Shown here: positions 11,349-21,100 of the stretch, in pieces
Layout of the letters: each line of letters starts with the position of its first letter
Numbering within the stretch: position 1 is the stretch's first letter
Assembly: GCA_947184155.2 (NCBI GenBank)
Contig: CAMXCT020003768.1
Coordinates: forward strand, 87,405-151,404
DNA: 64,000 bases
Direction of reading: 5' to 3'
Source of the DNA: Cladocopium goreaui
Lineage: Eukaryota; Sar; Dinophyceae; Suessiales; Symbiodiniaceae
The notes under the pieces: model-generated
Database searches by the model: none
Seen by the model: only the letters and a program-made list of their open reading frames with translations
Told to the model about the DNA's origin: nothing
Made by a program: the position numbers and the translations under genes

Positions 11349-11452
11349 TACCCTCTGGTAAACTAACATAACTATGGAAAATCACCATTTTTAATGGGTA
11401 AATCCACTATAAATCACCATTTTCAATAGCTATGTTAGTTTACCAGAGGGTA
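11349..11452. mobile_element. Family A inverted-repeat element
   Basis: TACCCTCTGGTAAACTAACA at the left and its exact inverse at the right. On minus, the ORF upstream (GKYGLFEVGLPS) runs for 60 codons into the terminus and after excision ends EGKAI-stop. Confidence 0.9.
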
Positions 11453-11789
11453 AACCAACTTCAAACAAACCATACTTTCCATACAGAAATTGGACAAAAA
11501 AAACTGTTGAGGAAAAAAAAAAACACGTTTGAAATGCCTGAATTTGATAGGACAAACCAGCCAGTTTCGAGCAGTTTCCCTGCCATTCCCAGTGTTGAAC
11601 CTTGCTCTCTAGCTTGAGCTGCACCCCTCAATTTTTTCTGAGGCCAGTGGATTTCAGTGGTTGCACTTAGTGAGTGGTTCGTCAATCTTTAATCACCCAT
11701 CTTGAACTGAAATAGAGTTTTCAAAGAATCCCCAAATTGAACGATCGTCATCGTCATAGACCAAAGAATCAACGATCCCCAATTGAGGT

Positions 11790-11893
11790 TAGAGGGTAAA
11801 CAGCCACATAACTATGGAAAATCATCATGCTATTAATGGCTAAATCAACCTATGGCCATGTTCAATAGCTTTTTGTATGTTTACCAGAGGGTA
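11790..11893. mobile_element. Family A element, left end eroded
   Basis: Reverse orientation of the subtype at 13318-13437 (GGGTAAACAGCCACATAA at left, TTTTTGTATGTTTACCAG at right). The left terminus reads TTAGAGGGTAAAC. Confidence 0.75.
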
Positions 11894-11993
11894 TCTGTCA
11901 TACATCATATATTTCCCATAAATCACCATAGTTTCCATATATTTCCCATATATTCCCATATATTCCCCAGAGGTTTATGAGGCCCAAAGGAAC

Positions 11994-12123
11994 CCTCCCG
12001 GACCCAACCAATGATCTCACCCGAGGTGCTACGGGCCAACGCCAGGGTCTTCCTGGCTTTTCGATACAAATGCGCCAAGGCCTGGGGCAATCGGGAGAGG
12101 CCCTGGGCCATCTGTGTGTTTTG
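11994..12123 (-). CDS. Exon, helical, unknown protein
   Basis: CCTCAG|CAAAAC acceptor (12125/12124) and GGGAGG|GTTCC donor enclose 130 bases. The frame reads MAQGLSRLPQALAHLYRK then ARKTLALARSTSGEIIGW, with a high share of G or C at third positions. One of the clearest islands in the window. Confidence 0.6.
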
Positions 12124-12137
12124 CTGAGGTTTGTACA

Positions 12138-12298
12138 TGATATAATTATATATATATATAATTATATAATCATATATATATATATAATTATATAATCATA
12201 TATATATAATTATATTATATATATATATAATTATATATAAAATTATATATATAGTTATATATATATGATTCTGTATGTATATATATATATATATACAT
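12138..12298. repeat. AT microsatellite
   Basis: ATATATAATTAT units for about 160 bp, directly upstream (minus sense) of the exon ending at 12123. Confidence 0.95.
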
Positions 12299-12321
12299 AG
12301 ACAGTACACACTAAATGATAC

Positions 12322-12393
12322 CACTAGTGTCTTCAACAGGATCATCCAACTGGATCTCACGCTTCGCAGAAAATCCGAGCGGCTCGTCCATGA
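12322..12393 (-). CDS. Exon, acidic
   Basis: TCTGTAG|TCATGG acceptor (12395/12394) and TAGTG|GTATCA donor enclose 72 bases: MDEPLGFSAKREIQLDDPVE. Acidic and without a recognised domain. Confidence 0.5.
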
Positions 12394-12585
12394 CTACAGA
12401 TAGAATATGGGGGGCTCCATAAATGATATAATCCCTAAAATAGCTGGTTATAGAATGGAAAACCCTATTGAAATGGATGATTTAGGGATACCCCCATGAC
12501 TTCGGAAACCTCCATATGGACATCCCTAGAATAGTCAATTGATGAACTCCAAGGGAGGAAAAATCTAAGGGAAAGGCAACATTAC

Positions 12586-12655
12586 CTCCAACAGAATGCG
12601 ACTGGATCTCCGAAAACATCAACTCGGGATGTGTATCCGGCAGTCGGGTACCCAC
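12586..12655 (-). CDS. Exon, unknown protein
   Basis: The donor TTGGAG|GTAATG is near ideal. Upstream the frame reads CGYPTAGYTSRVDVFGDPVA. The acceptor is not obvious, so the left limit is approximate. Confidence 0.45.
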
Positions 12656-12992
12656 AAAATGCCAGAAGATTGATGATTAAATATCAAACATGGGCAAATA
12701 TTGCCAAAAAATGCACCAGAATGCAAAAATAGGGCCAGAAGTACCCCAAAAAGAACCTTGCATTAGAATTGTAAAAAAAATGCCTAGAAAACTTCATGAA
12801 TATGAGGGCATACCCCAAAAAGTCTGGCAAGCGCATTCCGCAAGGTCCCATATTTCAGAAAAGTTGGTCCGAAATATACAGTATATGCATATATACCATA
12901 TATTATATACCTCTAAATCCATTGAGGATCATTTTCTCTTTTCTTTTCATGACACCGGCAATGTTATGGGCATTTTGTCCCCTATTTTCATA

Positions 12993-13107
12993 TACCATCT
13001 GGTTATTTAACATAGCCATGGAAAATCACCATTTTTAATAGGTAAACCCAGGTAAACCATCTATAAATGGGCCATTTTCCATGGCTATGTTAAATAACCA
13101 GAGGGTA
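12993..13107. mobile_element. Family A inverted-repeat element
   Basis: Ends TACCATCTGGTTATTTAACA and TGTTAAATAACCAGAGGGTA. The terminal GTAAAC of the family is GTTATT here, so the donor on minus would be weaker. Confidence 0.85.
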
Positions 13108-13180
13108 TGTGTTCCTATATTTTCACGGGTTCATCGTGGTAGACGCCCCGCCCCCATTTTCAGACGCATTTTTCCCGGAC

Positions 13181-13545
13181 CTCGAGAGCGTGCATCATGT
13201 TCTGCCCAGAGAGATCGGACAAGTCTTCGCCCAAGCCCATCCTGTCATCAATGGGAGCCACGAAGAAAGGGGGGACTTACCAGGGGTATTCACCACTTAA
13301 GGACGATACCTGGATTATACCCTCTGGTAAACATACAAAAAGCTATTGAACATGGCCATAGAAATAGTTAAATAGTTGATATACCCATTAATAACATGGT
13401 GATTTTCTAGTTTTATGTGGCTGTTTACCAGAGGGTACCTGGATTTGCCTGGATTTTTGTTGGGCTTCGAAGCTACTCACTGGAATCCACCAATTGTGGC
13501 GCCCAGTTTCTCCAATTTGGGGCCTTTGTTTGATCCTGACCGAGC
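13181..13545 (-). CDS. Three exons, one intron being a family A element
   Basis: Exon 1 (13429-13545) follows an AG|G acceptor and ends CCCTCTG|GTAAAC in the element. Exon 2 (13281-13323) starts CAG|AGGGTA and ends CCCCTG|GTAAGT. A 39-base GT-AG gap precedes exon 3 (13181-13241), which ends CTCGAG|GTCCGG. All joins keep one frame: QQKSRQIQVPS, then EGIIQVSSLSGEYP, then WMGLGEDLSDLSGQNMMHAL. The upstream part includes RPQIGETGRHNWWIP and could start further right. Function unknown. The 39-base intron is unusually short and is the weak link. Confidence 0.55.
13318..13437. mobile_element. Family A inverted-repeat element acting as intron
   Basis: TACCCTCTGGTAAACATAC at the left and GCTGTTTACCAGAGGGTA at the right. 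The direct repeat TACCTGGATT at 13307-13316 and 13436-13445 may be a target duplication. Confidence 0.9.
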
Positions 13546-14079
13546 CTTGCAACACGGGGTTCAAGCTACAACTGGGTATTTCAATGTATTTCAATGTACC
13601 GTATGGGGAAAAAAAGTGTACTAGCGCTGAACGATGGCACCTGCAGTCAACACCGTTTGACTGGATACAAAAAAGGCACTCTGATAATCTGGGATACCCA
13701 AAAAATGGCAGAGTTCATCAGAAAATGAGGATTAATCAGTGAATTTTGGGGTATACCATGTTCAAAGAATCCCCTTTGAAACGATGATCATCTTGATTCG
13801 TGAGCCCGTCTTACCTCGGATCTGATTTCCATGTTGACTATACATGATACAATGATCATGATGATTCCTCTTTTAAAATACTCTTATACTGATATCATCG
13901 CACCACGTTCTGACATCTTTTTTCCCCTCATCTTTAAATGTCGAACATCATTAATTCGTGAGTTCACTTCCAACAGAAGTCACCCAAGAACTGATAGCCT
14001 CTGGTTATTTCATATAGCTATGGATGGCTCATTGATACATGTTGATTCACCTACGTTCCTAGCATGCTGATGTTCCAAC

Positions 14080-14217
14080 CTTTGACCCACCAGGCCTTAA
14101 AAGGTCGGGACCATAGTAGAGCATGATCTGAGGTCCCACTGGACTTCCGGCCAGTTCCTGGACCAGCTGTTGGATATCTCCCAAGAGGAGTTCCGTCACC
14201 TTGGCCAATCGAGTTGA
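14080..14217 (-). CDS. Exon, unknown protein
   Basis: Minus frame TRLAKVTELLLGDIQQLVQE then LAGSPVGPQIMLYYGPDLL, ending TCAAAG|GTTGGA. A long helix followed by a Gly/Pro-rich strand. The acceptor is unresolved. A shorter plus frame (GQFLDQLLDISQEEFRHLG) covers part of it. Confidence 0.5.
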
Positions 14218-14291
14218 GCCCATGGGAAAACAGGGACCCCTGGGGCTACCAAGCTGGTGGAACTTTCGAAATTCGACAGAATCAGAATCAG

Positions 14292-14416
14292 AATCATCAT
14301 CATCATCATCATCATTGATAATTAATCATTAATAATTAATCACTAATAATCATTAATATAGCCATTAATAGCCATTATATAATAACCATTGATAACCATC
14401 ATCATCATCATCATCT
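14292..14416. repeat. CAT and ATTAAT simple repeats
   Basis: CATCATCAT runs at each end around TCATTAATAA units. No gene signal. Confidence 0.8.
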
Positions 14417-14429
14417 AGATGATTAAGCT

Positions 14430-14656
14430 GCAGAAAAAATCCAGCGCTGCGGACCGAAAAGTACAGTACGGGGATGTCTGGCTGAAGCTTTCAAGCCATC
14501 TGAAAATAGAATGAATACCCTCTGGTGAACTAACATAGCAATGGAAAATCACCATTTTTAATGGGAAAATCCACTATAAATGGCCATTTTCCATTGCTAT
14601 GTTAGTTCACCAGAGGGTATGTATGAAACAACCAAATCCACACGTTCCCTTCCTTT
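14430..14656 (-). CDS. Two exons joined across a family A element
   Basis: First exon 14611-14656 (CGCAG|AAAGG to CCCTCTG|GTGAAC) reads GRERVDLVVSYIPS. The second, from 14521, starts CAG|AGGGTA and reads EGIHSIFRWLESFSQTSPY then CTFRSAALDFFCSL. The joined frame is open for about 59 codons. The downstream end is not resolved; a plus frame over 14430-14510 (AADRKVQYGDVWLKLS) competes. Confidence 0.45.
14516..14619. mobile_element. Family A inverted-repeat element
   Basis: TACCCTCTGGTGAACTAACA and its inverse. Perfect 20-bp termini with G instead of A at the fifth intron position. Confidence 0.9.
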
Positions 14657-14730
14657 CTGCGATGATTTTCGTGTCTCAAATCTTCATTTCTGGGGTCAAT
14701 TTTTGTTCAATGACAGGGAAAATGATGACG

Positions 14731-14860
14731 TCCCCAGAGGATGTATCTGGTGTCGTCCCCAGTCTGCCCGCCTTCGCAGGGTTTTTGTAGGTGTTTCTGG
14801 TGATGGCCAGTACCCGCAACGTGGCGAGACCGGTTTCATGACAGAACACGATGCTCTTGC
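14731..14860 (-). CDS. Exon, unknown protein
   Basis: CGGCTAG|GCAAG acceptor (14862/14861) opens SIVFCHETGLATLRVLAIT then RNTYKNPAKAGRLGTTPDTS. The donor may be GGGGAC|GTCATC. An overlapping plus frame is also open. No domain assigned. Confidence 0.5.
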
Positions 14861-15163
14861 CTAGCCGGACATGGTTAGCCCCAAAAGAGCTGTAATTGAC
14901 ATGAATTTACCCATCTATCCCATCTATTCTATCTCATTTAAATTCATGTAGCGTAAATTCAAATGTAGAATTCACTTCTGTAATCCCCATAAAATGTAAA
15001 TTGCCCTGCTATTTTACTGAGAGTGTACAGTTGTTTCTTTTTCGGAGTGCAAGGGGAAGATTTACCAAACATATGATGGGAATATGATGAAAAACTCCAC
15101 GGTAAAAAGGGAAAAACATGTGGATCACTATGATCACGGGCATGTTGGTATGCTACTAATACA

Positions 15164-15164
<1 letters not shown>

Positions 15165-15197
<33 letters not shown>

Positions 15198-15218
15198 CCT
15201 ACCTACCTACCTACCTAA
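15165..15218. repeat. CTAT/CTAC tetranucleotide repeat
   Basis: About eight CTAT units then five CTAC units. Confidence 0.95.
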
Positions 15219-15240
15219 CATATAGTTAAATATTAATGCT

Positions 15241-15324
15241 GGTAAAACAATCATAAACCATCCAAAATTTCACCACTTTTCTAAGTGGTTTTTCAACCAT
15301 TCCCAGTCATGTGTGGGTAAACAC
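15241..15324. mobile_element. Family D element in intron position
   Basis: GTAAAACAATCATAAACCA at the left and GGGTAAAC at the right match family D. Read on minus it spans from the donor AGCG|GTGTTT to the acceptor TTTTACCAG|C, so it could be the whole intron after the exon ending at 15325. Confidence 0.5.
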
Positions 15325-15997
15325 CGCTGGGGTTTGGCAACAATCCCAGCTCGCTGCTCGCGGTACATAAGGTGGAGAAGTCCTTCTCGTAGTCGGGGTA
15401 GGACCTGGATGTCCATGGATGTCACTGAAATCACCTGCTGGGTTTGAAGAATGGGAGCGTTACCCTCTGGTAAACGTTTACATAACGAACTGGAAAGATC
15501 CACCATGCTATCAAAGGGGTAAATCCACGAACTAAATCACCATTTTCAATAGCAAACTGTAACAAATTACCAGAGGGTACGTCCTTGATCTTCCGTTTCT
15601 GCTTGAAGAGGCCCGAATCCTCTAAGAGTGGGCAAAATTCGACTTTTCCTGAATCAGAAATCAACAATTTTTGGGATGATCCCTTCCATTCATCCCCCAG
15701 ATGTTCGGTGCATTGTGAGCTGGGGATTTTTGTTACCGCCCAAATTGTCACTTCTAACTTGTACCCTCCAGTAATCAAACTTGGCAATGGCAAATCTCCT
15801 ATTTTCATGAATTTGCTTGATGGTAAAAACACATCTACGTCTATGGTGGATTTTCCATGACCATCCATGACCAGTGGGCTACTCCACTGCCAAGTGTTAG
15901 TCTTCTCGCCCAGCGCTGAGGCACTTTTGGAAGTTCGTGTACAAAAAGTTGAAATACAGCGTCCTCCAGACCGCCCAGGTGGCCCAAGAAGGGCCAA
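15325..15997 (-). CDS. Gene fragment, two exons around a family A element
   Basis: Exon 1 (15571 up to about 15997) is a 142-codon open frame containing TSASK-like polar stretches, KFMKIGDLPLPSLITGGYKL and GLFKQKRKIKDVPS, ending CCCTCTG|GTAATT. It may instead begin at the acceptor CTCTTAG|AGG near 15628. Exon 2 (15325-15466) starts CAG|AGGGTA and reads EGNAPILQTQQVISVTSMD then LPRLREGLLHLMYREQRAG, ending CCAGCG|GTGTTT. The join is in frame. Exon 2 therefore lies exactly between an A and a D element. Unspliced, the frame also stays open through the element, and a long plus frame overlaps, so function and strand remain to be shown. Confidence 0.5.
15461..15579. mobile_element. Family A element acting as intron
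   Basis: TACCCTCTGGTAAACG at the left, AAATTACCAGAGGGTA at the right, with CGT directly outside each end, which may be a 3-bp target duplication. Confidence 0.9.
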
Positions 15998-16045
15998 GAA
16001 TACATTGTGATGTCGAATCCGAAGACTCGCAGAAGTTCAAGGATT
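15905..16045 (-). CDS. Exon, hydrophobic helical protein
   Basis: Minus frame ILELLRVFGFDITMYSWPFL then GHLGGLEDAVFQLFVHELPK and VPQRWARR. It uses a different frame from the ORF it partly overlaps at 15997. It could be an ankyrin- or TPR-like helical segment, but no consensus is visible. Ends approximate. Confidence 0.45.
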
Positions 16046-16054
16046 GGGCGATAT

Positions 16055-16185
16055 CTATATCTATATCTATATCTATGTCTATGTATATAATATATATATA
16101 TATATACATACATATAATTATATACATATAATATATATATATATATATCATATATATCATGTATATATATATATATATTACATCT
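16055..16185. repeat. ATATCT then AT microsatellite
   Basis: Several ATATCT hexamers, then long TATATA. Confidence 0.95.
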
Positions 16186-16235
16186 GTTGGGAAATGCGTA
16201 TAAAAGTTCGATTCTTCCCCAACAAAAACACCCAC

Positions 16236-16299
16236 CGAAGTCCCCAGCGTCCTTTCATCGATGTGTGGGTCTTCCAACCTTGGTCGACAGGCAAACGAC
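16236..16299 (-). CDS. Exon, unknown protein
   Basis: CCAGAG|GTCG acceptor (16301/16300) and CTTCG|GTGGGT donor enclose 64 bases reading SFACRPRLEDPHIDERTLGT. Confidence 0.5.
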
Positions 16300-16719
16300 C
16301 TCTGGATGCGACTTGGATTGGTTATAACCAATGAATAATAGAATATAGGTATATGGTTATCTATTATCATCTATAAACTTATCATCTATAACCAACCTAT
16401 AGTTATCTAGTTATAACCAATCATCTATAAATAGATATAACCATCCTGAAGTAGATAGAATCTCTGGAATTTCAAAAAAAAAACGGTCTGAAAAAAACCT
16501 ATAGATAGAATCCCAAAATGGCTCAAAAATCCGGGTCGATGATTGGTAAAAAAAAGGTCCCTCAAAAATGATCACAAAAGCGGTCATTTAGCTTGTGATT
16601 TGGTTGTTTGGGCCTTTGGAATGACTACCAAATGTTGTCATTATGCTGGTGTATTAGGTTCTGGCATGCGAATTTCAGCCCAAAATCTTCCAAAGAAATT
16701 GTCACTGTTGCTGGTGGTT

Positions 16720-17690
16720 CCCAGAAATATAGATCCTTTGGCAGTGGTATTCAATAGTCAAATCCAAGAAAGGAATGGGTGTGGGTCAAATTATCACACC
16801 CCAAAATTGATAGTTGATTTTTTAAGATGTGAAATTTTGAAATTGAGCTGGGGCCAAATTTGACCCGTACCCATTTAGCTACAGTGTGCTCACCGGACCT
16901 CCTGGAGATTTTGAATTTGGACATCGATCAAAATCGGATACTTTAAAAAGTAATCTGTATAGAATTGGGTGTAATTGGGACAGAAGGTTTTGATCCATCC
17001 CCATATTCTTCTATATTCCTTCATATTCTATCTATGGTATCAACCACTGTGCTGACCCCTCCCTACTGCATTCTGCTAACAACGGCAGGTTTCCAAAAAC
17101 CATTCCATGTGTTGTAGATTCTTTGGCAATGGTATTTTTGGTTCCCGGGATGCCCAAATAGTCAAACCCAATAAAGGAATGGGTGTGAGTCCAAATATCA
17201 TCCCTACAAAATTGATAGTTGATTATTTAAGATGTGCAATTTTGTAATTGAGTTGGTGTGCTCACCGGACCTCCTGGAGATTTTGAATTTGGACATCGAT
17301 CAAAACCAGCTACTTTAAAAAGTAATCTGTATAGAATTGGGTGTAATTGGGACAGAAGGTTTTGATCCATCCCCATATTCTTCTATATTCTTTCATATTC
17401 TATCTATGGTATCAACCACTGTGCTGACCCCTCCCTACTGCATTCTGCTAACAACGGCAGGTTTCCAAAAACCATTCCATGTGTTGTAGATTCTTTGGCA
17501 ATGGTATTTTTGGTTCCCGGGATGCCCAAATAGTCAAACCCAATAAAGGAAAAAAAAATAAAGGAATGGGTGTGGGTAAAATGATCACCCCTACAAAATT
17601 GATAATTGATAATTGAAGATGTGCAATTTTGTAATTGAGTTGGTGTGCTCACCGGACCTCCTGGAGATTTTGAATTCGAACGTAGATATA
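16720..17690. repeat. Tandem repeat, about 372-bp unit
   Basis: GTGCTCACCGGACCTCCTGG occurs at 16886, 17258 and 17645 (spacings 372 and 387). A diverged partial copy precedes the first. Copies 2 and 3 share AACAACGGCAGGTTTCC and GTTCCCGGGATGCCC. The third has a 12-14 bp A-rich insertion. No convincing gene. The 16300-16720 stretch before it shows nothing I can support. Confidence 0.9.
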
Positions 17691-18196
17691 AACTGTTGGA
17701 TAGTCAAACTCTATATAAGATCATGAACCAACAGTGGTTTTGAATACAGCCCAAAAGGTATTTTCAGAATCCATAAATTATAATACCACTTTGGATAATA
17801 TATTGATATAGCACATGTTGTTAAATACCACTGGGTATAATCCAATTAAGAAAATTGTCTTTGACAACATGTGATTGTTTTTCCAACCGGGACCTTTTCA
17901 GGGATATTCTAACTATAGATCTTGCCAGGGGCTGACAACTCGGCTCCCCCGTAAAGGGAGCATAGCCAAAAAACGTGACGGGATTCCAGAATCCCGTCAT
18001 CACCCCCCTATGTGGGGGACGCCCCGGAAAGCGACCGAGTGTGCTACTATAGTGTGTAAGGTGCACTCTGTGTGAAATATATGCTTTGTATGTGAATGAT
18101 ATCAAATATGTAGATATAATATGTATGGTGTTTACTATGATTGAAACATATGCTTTATATGTGAATGATATAAAATATGTAAATATAATATGTATG

Positions 18197-21100
18197 GTTG
18201 GATAGTCAAACTCTAGATAGAATATCCTCTAGATCCATGAAAAGACTGAATTTTTAAAGGATGCTTGGAATTAAGCATGTATTTGTGGTGCTCCCTGCCC
18301 CTTCCTCCACATCTACCCATCCAAAGTTCATTCTTGGAGCTGTTTGAAAGCAAGCTTTAAAAGGAAAATGGCATTAAAAAAAAGGAATCCGAGATCTCAC
18401 CATCCAAAGTTGAAATTGCAGGTTTTGAAAAGAAACCACAAAAGGAAAATGGGATGAGAAAAGAAATAATCCACGATCTTACCATTCAAAGTTCAATCTT
18501 GCAGGTTTTTGAAAAGAAAGCTGCGAAAGGAAAAGGAGATGAGAAAAGTACAGAAAAGTAGGAATCCAAGATCGACCATCCAAAGTTCATTTGTGCTAGT
18601 GCTGTGCTAGGACAGTTGGGCAAAACTATAGATAGAATATCCTCTAGAACCATGAAAAGACTGAATTTTTAAAGGATGCTTGGAGTTGAGCATGTATTTG
18701 TGGTGTTCCCTGCCCCTTCCTCCACATCTACCCATCCAAAGTTCATTCTTGGAGCTGTTTGAAAGCAAGCTTTAAAAGGAAAATGGCATTAAAAAAGTAG
18801 GAATCCAAGATCTTACCATCCAAAGTTGAAATTGCAGGTTTTTGAAAAGAAGCAACAAAAGGAAAATGGGATGAGAAAAGAAGAAATCCACGATCTTACC
18901 ATTCAAAGTTCAGTCTTGCAGGTTTTTGAATAGAAAGCCGTGAAAGGAAAAGGAGATGAGAAAAGTATAGAAAAGTAGGAATCCAAGATCGACCATCCAA
19001 AGTTCATTTGTGCTAGTACTGTGCTAGGACAGTTGGGCAAAACTATAGATAGAATATCCTCTAGAACCATGAAAAGACTGAATTTTTAAAGGATGTTTGG
19101 GATTAAGCATGTATTTGTGGTGCTCCCTGCCCCTTCCTCCACATCTACCCATCCAAAGTTCATTCTTGGAGCTGTTTGAAAGCAACTTTAAAAGGAAAAT
19201 GGCATTAAAAAAGTAGGAATCCAAGATCTTACCATCCAAAGTTGAAATTGCAGGTTTTTGAAAAGAAGCAACAAAAGGAAAATGGGATGAGAAAAGAAGG
19301 AATCCACGATCTTACCATTTAAAGTTCAGTCTTGCAGGTTTTTGAATAGAAAGCTGTGAAAGGAAAAGGAGATGAGAAAAGTATAGAAAAGTAGGAATCC
19401 AAGATCGACCATCCAAAGTTCATTTGTGCTAGTGCTGTGCTAGGACAGTTGGGCAAAACTATAGATAGAATATCCTCTAGAACCATGAAAAGACTGAATT
19501 TTTAAAGGATGCTTGGAGTTGAGCATGTATTTGTGGTGTTCCCTGCCCCTTCCTCCACATCTACCCATCCAAAGTTCATTCTTGGAGCTGTTTGAAAGCA
19601 AGCTTTAAAAGGAAAATGGCATTAAAAAAATAGGAATCCGAGATCTCACCATCCAAAGTTGAAATTGCAGGTTTTTGAAAAGAAACCACAAAAGGAAAAT
19701 GGGATGAGAGAAGAAATCTCCACGATCTTACCATTCAAAGTTCAATCTTGCAGGTTTTTGAAAAGAAAGCTGCGAAAGGAAAAGGAGATGAGAAAAGTAT
19801 AGAAAAGTAGGAATCCAAGATCGACCATCCAAAGTTCATTTTTGCTAGTGCTGTGCTAGGACAGTTGGGCAAAACTATAGATAGAATATCCTCTAGAACC
19901 ATGAAAAGACTGAATTTTTAAAGGATGCTTGGAGTTGAGCATGTATTTGTGGTGTTCCCTGCCCCTTCCTCCACATCTACCCATCCAAAGTTCATTCTTG
20001 GAGCTGTTTGAAAGCAAACTTTAAAAGGAAAATGGCATTAAAAAAGTAGGAATCCAAGATCTTACCATCCAAAGTTGAAATTGCAGGTTTTTGAAAAGAA
20101 GCAACAAAAGGAAAATGGGATGAGAAAAGAAGGAATCCACGATCTTACCATTCAAAGTTCAGTCTTGCAGGTTTTTGAATAGAAAGCCGTGAAAGGAAAA
20201 GGAGATGAGAAAAGTATAGAAAAGTAGGAATCCAAGATCGACCATCCAAAGTTCATTTGTGCTAGTACTGTGCTAGGACAGTTGGGCAAAACTATAGATA
20301 GAATATCCTCTAGAACCATGAAAAGACTGAATTTTTAAAGGATGTTTGGGATTAAGCATGTATTTGTGGTGCTCCCTGCCCCTTCCTCCACATCTACCCA
20401 TCCAAAGTTCATTCTTGGAGCTGTTTGAAAGCAAGCTTTAAAAGGAAAATGGCATCTAAAAAGTAGGAATCCAAGATCTTACCATCCAAAGTTGAAATTG
20501 CAGGTTTTTGAAAAGAAACAACAAAAAGAAAATGGGATGAGAAAAGAAGGAATCCACGATCTTACCATTCAAAGTTCAGTCTTGCAGGTTTTTGAATAGA
20601 AAGCTGTGAAAGGAAAAGGAGATGAGAAAAATATAGAAAGTAGGAATCCAAGATCGACCATCCAAAGTTCATTTGTGCTAGTACTGTGCTAGGACAGTTG
20701 GGCAAAACTATAGATAGAATATCCTCTAGAACCATGAAAAGACTGAATTGTTTAAGGATGTTTGGGATTAAGCATGTATTTGTGGTGCTCCCTGCCCCTT
20801 CCTCCACATCTACCCATCCAAAGTTCATTCTTGGAGCTGTTTGAAAGCAAACTTTAAAAGGAAAATGGCATTAAAAAGTAGGAATCCAAGATCTTACCAT
20901 CCAAAGTTGAAATTGCAGGTTTTTGAAAAGAAGCAACGAAAGGAAAATGGGATGAGAAAAGAAGAAATCCACGATCTTACCATTCAAAGTTCAGTCTTGC
21001 AGGTTTTTGAATAGAAAGCTGTGAAAAGAAAAGGAGACGAGAAAAGTATAGAAAAGTAGGAATCCAAGATCGACCATCCAAAGTTCATTTTTGCTAGTGC

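Noticed and set aside
17930-18030. GC-rich stretch as an exon
   Set aside because: It is largely a small inverted repeat (GACGGGATTC and GAATCCCGTC) and no frame with splice sites stands out.
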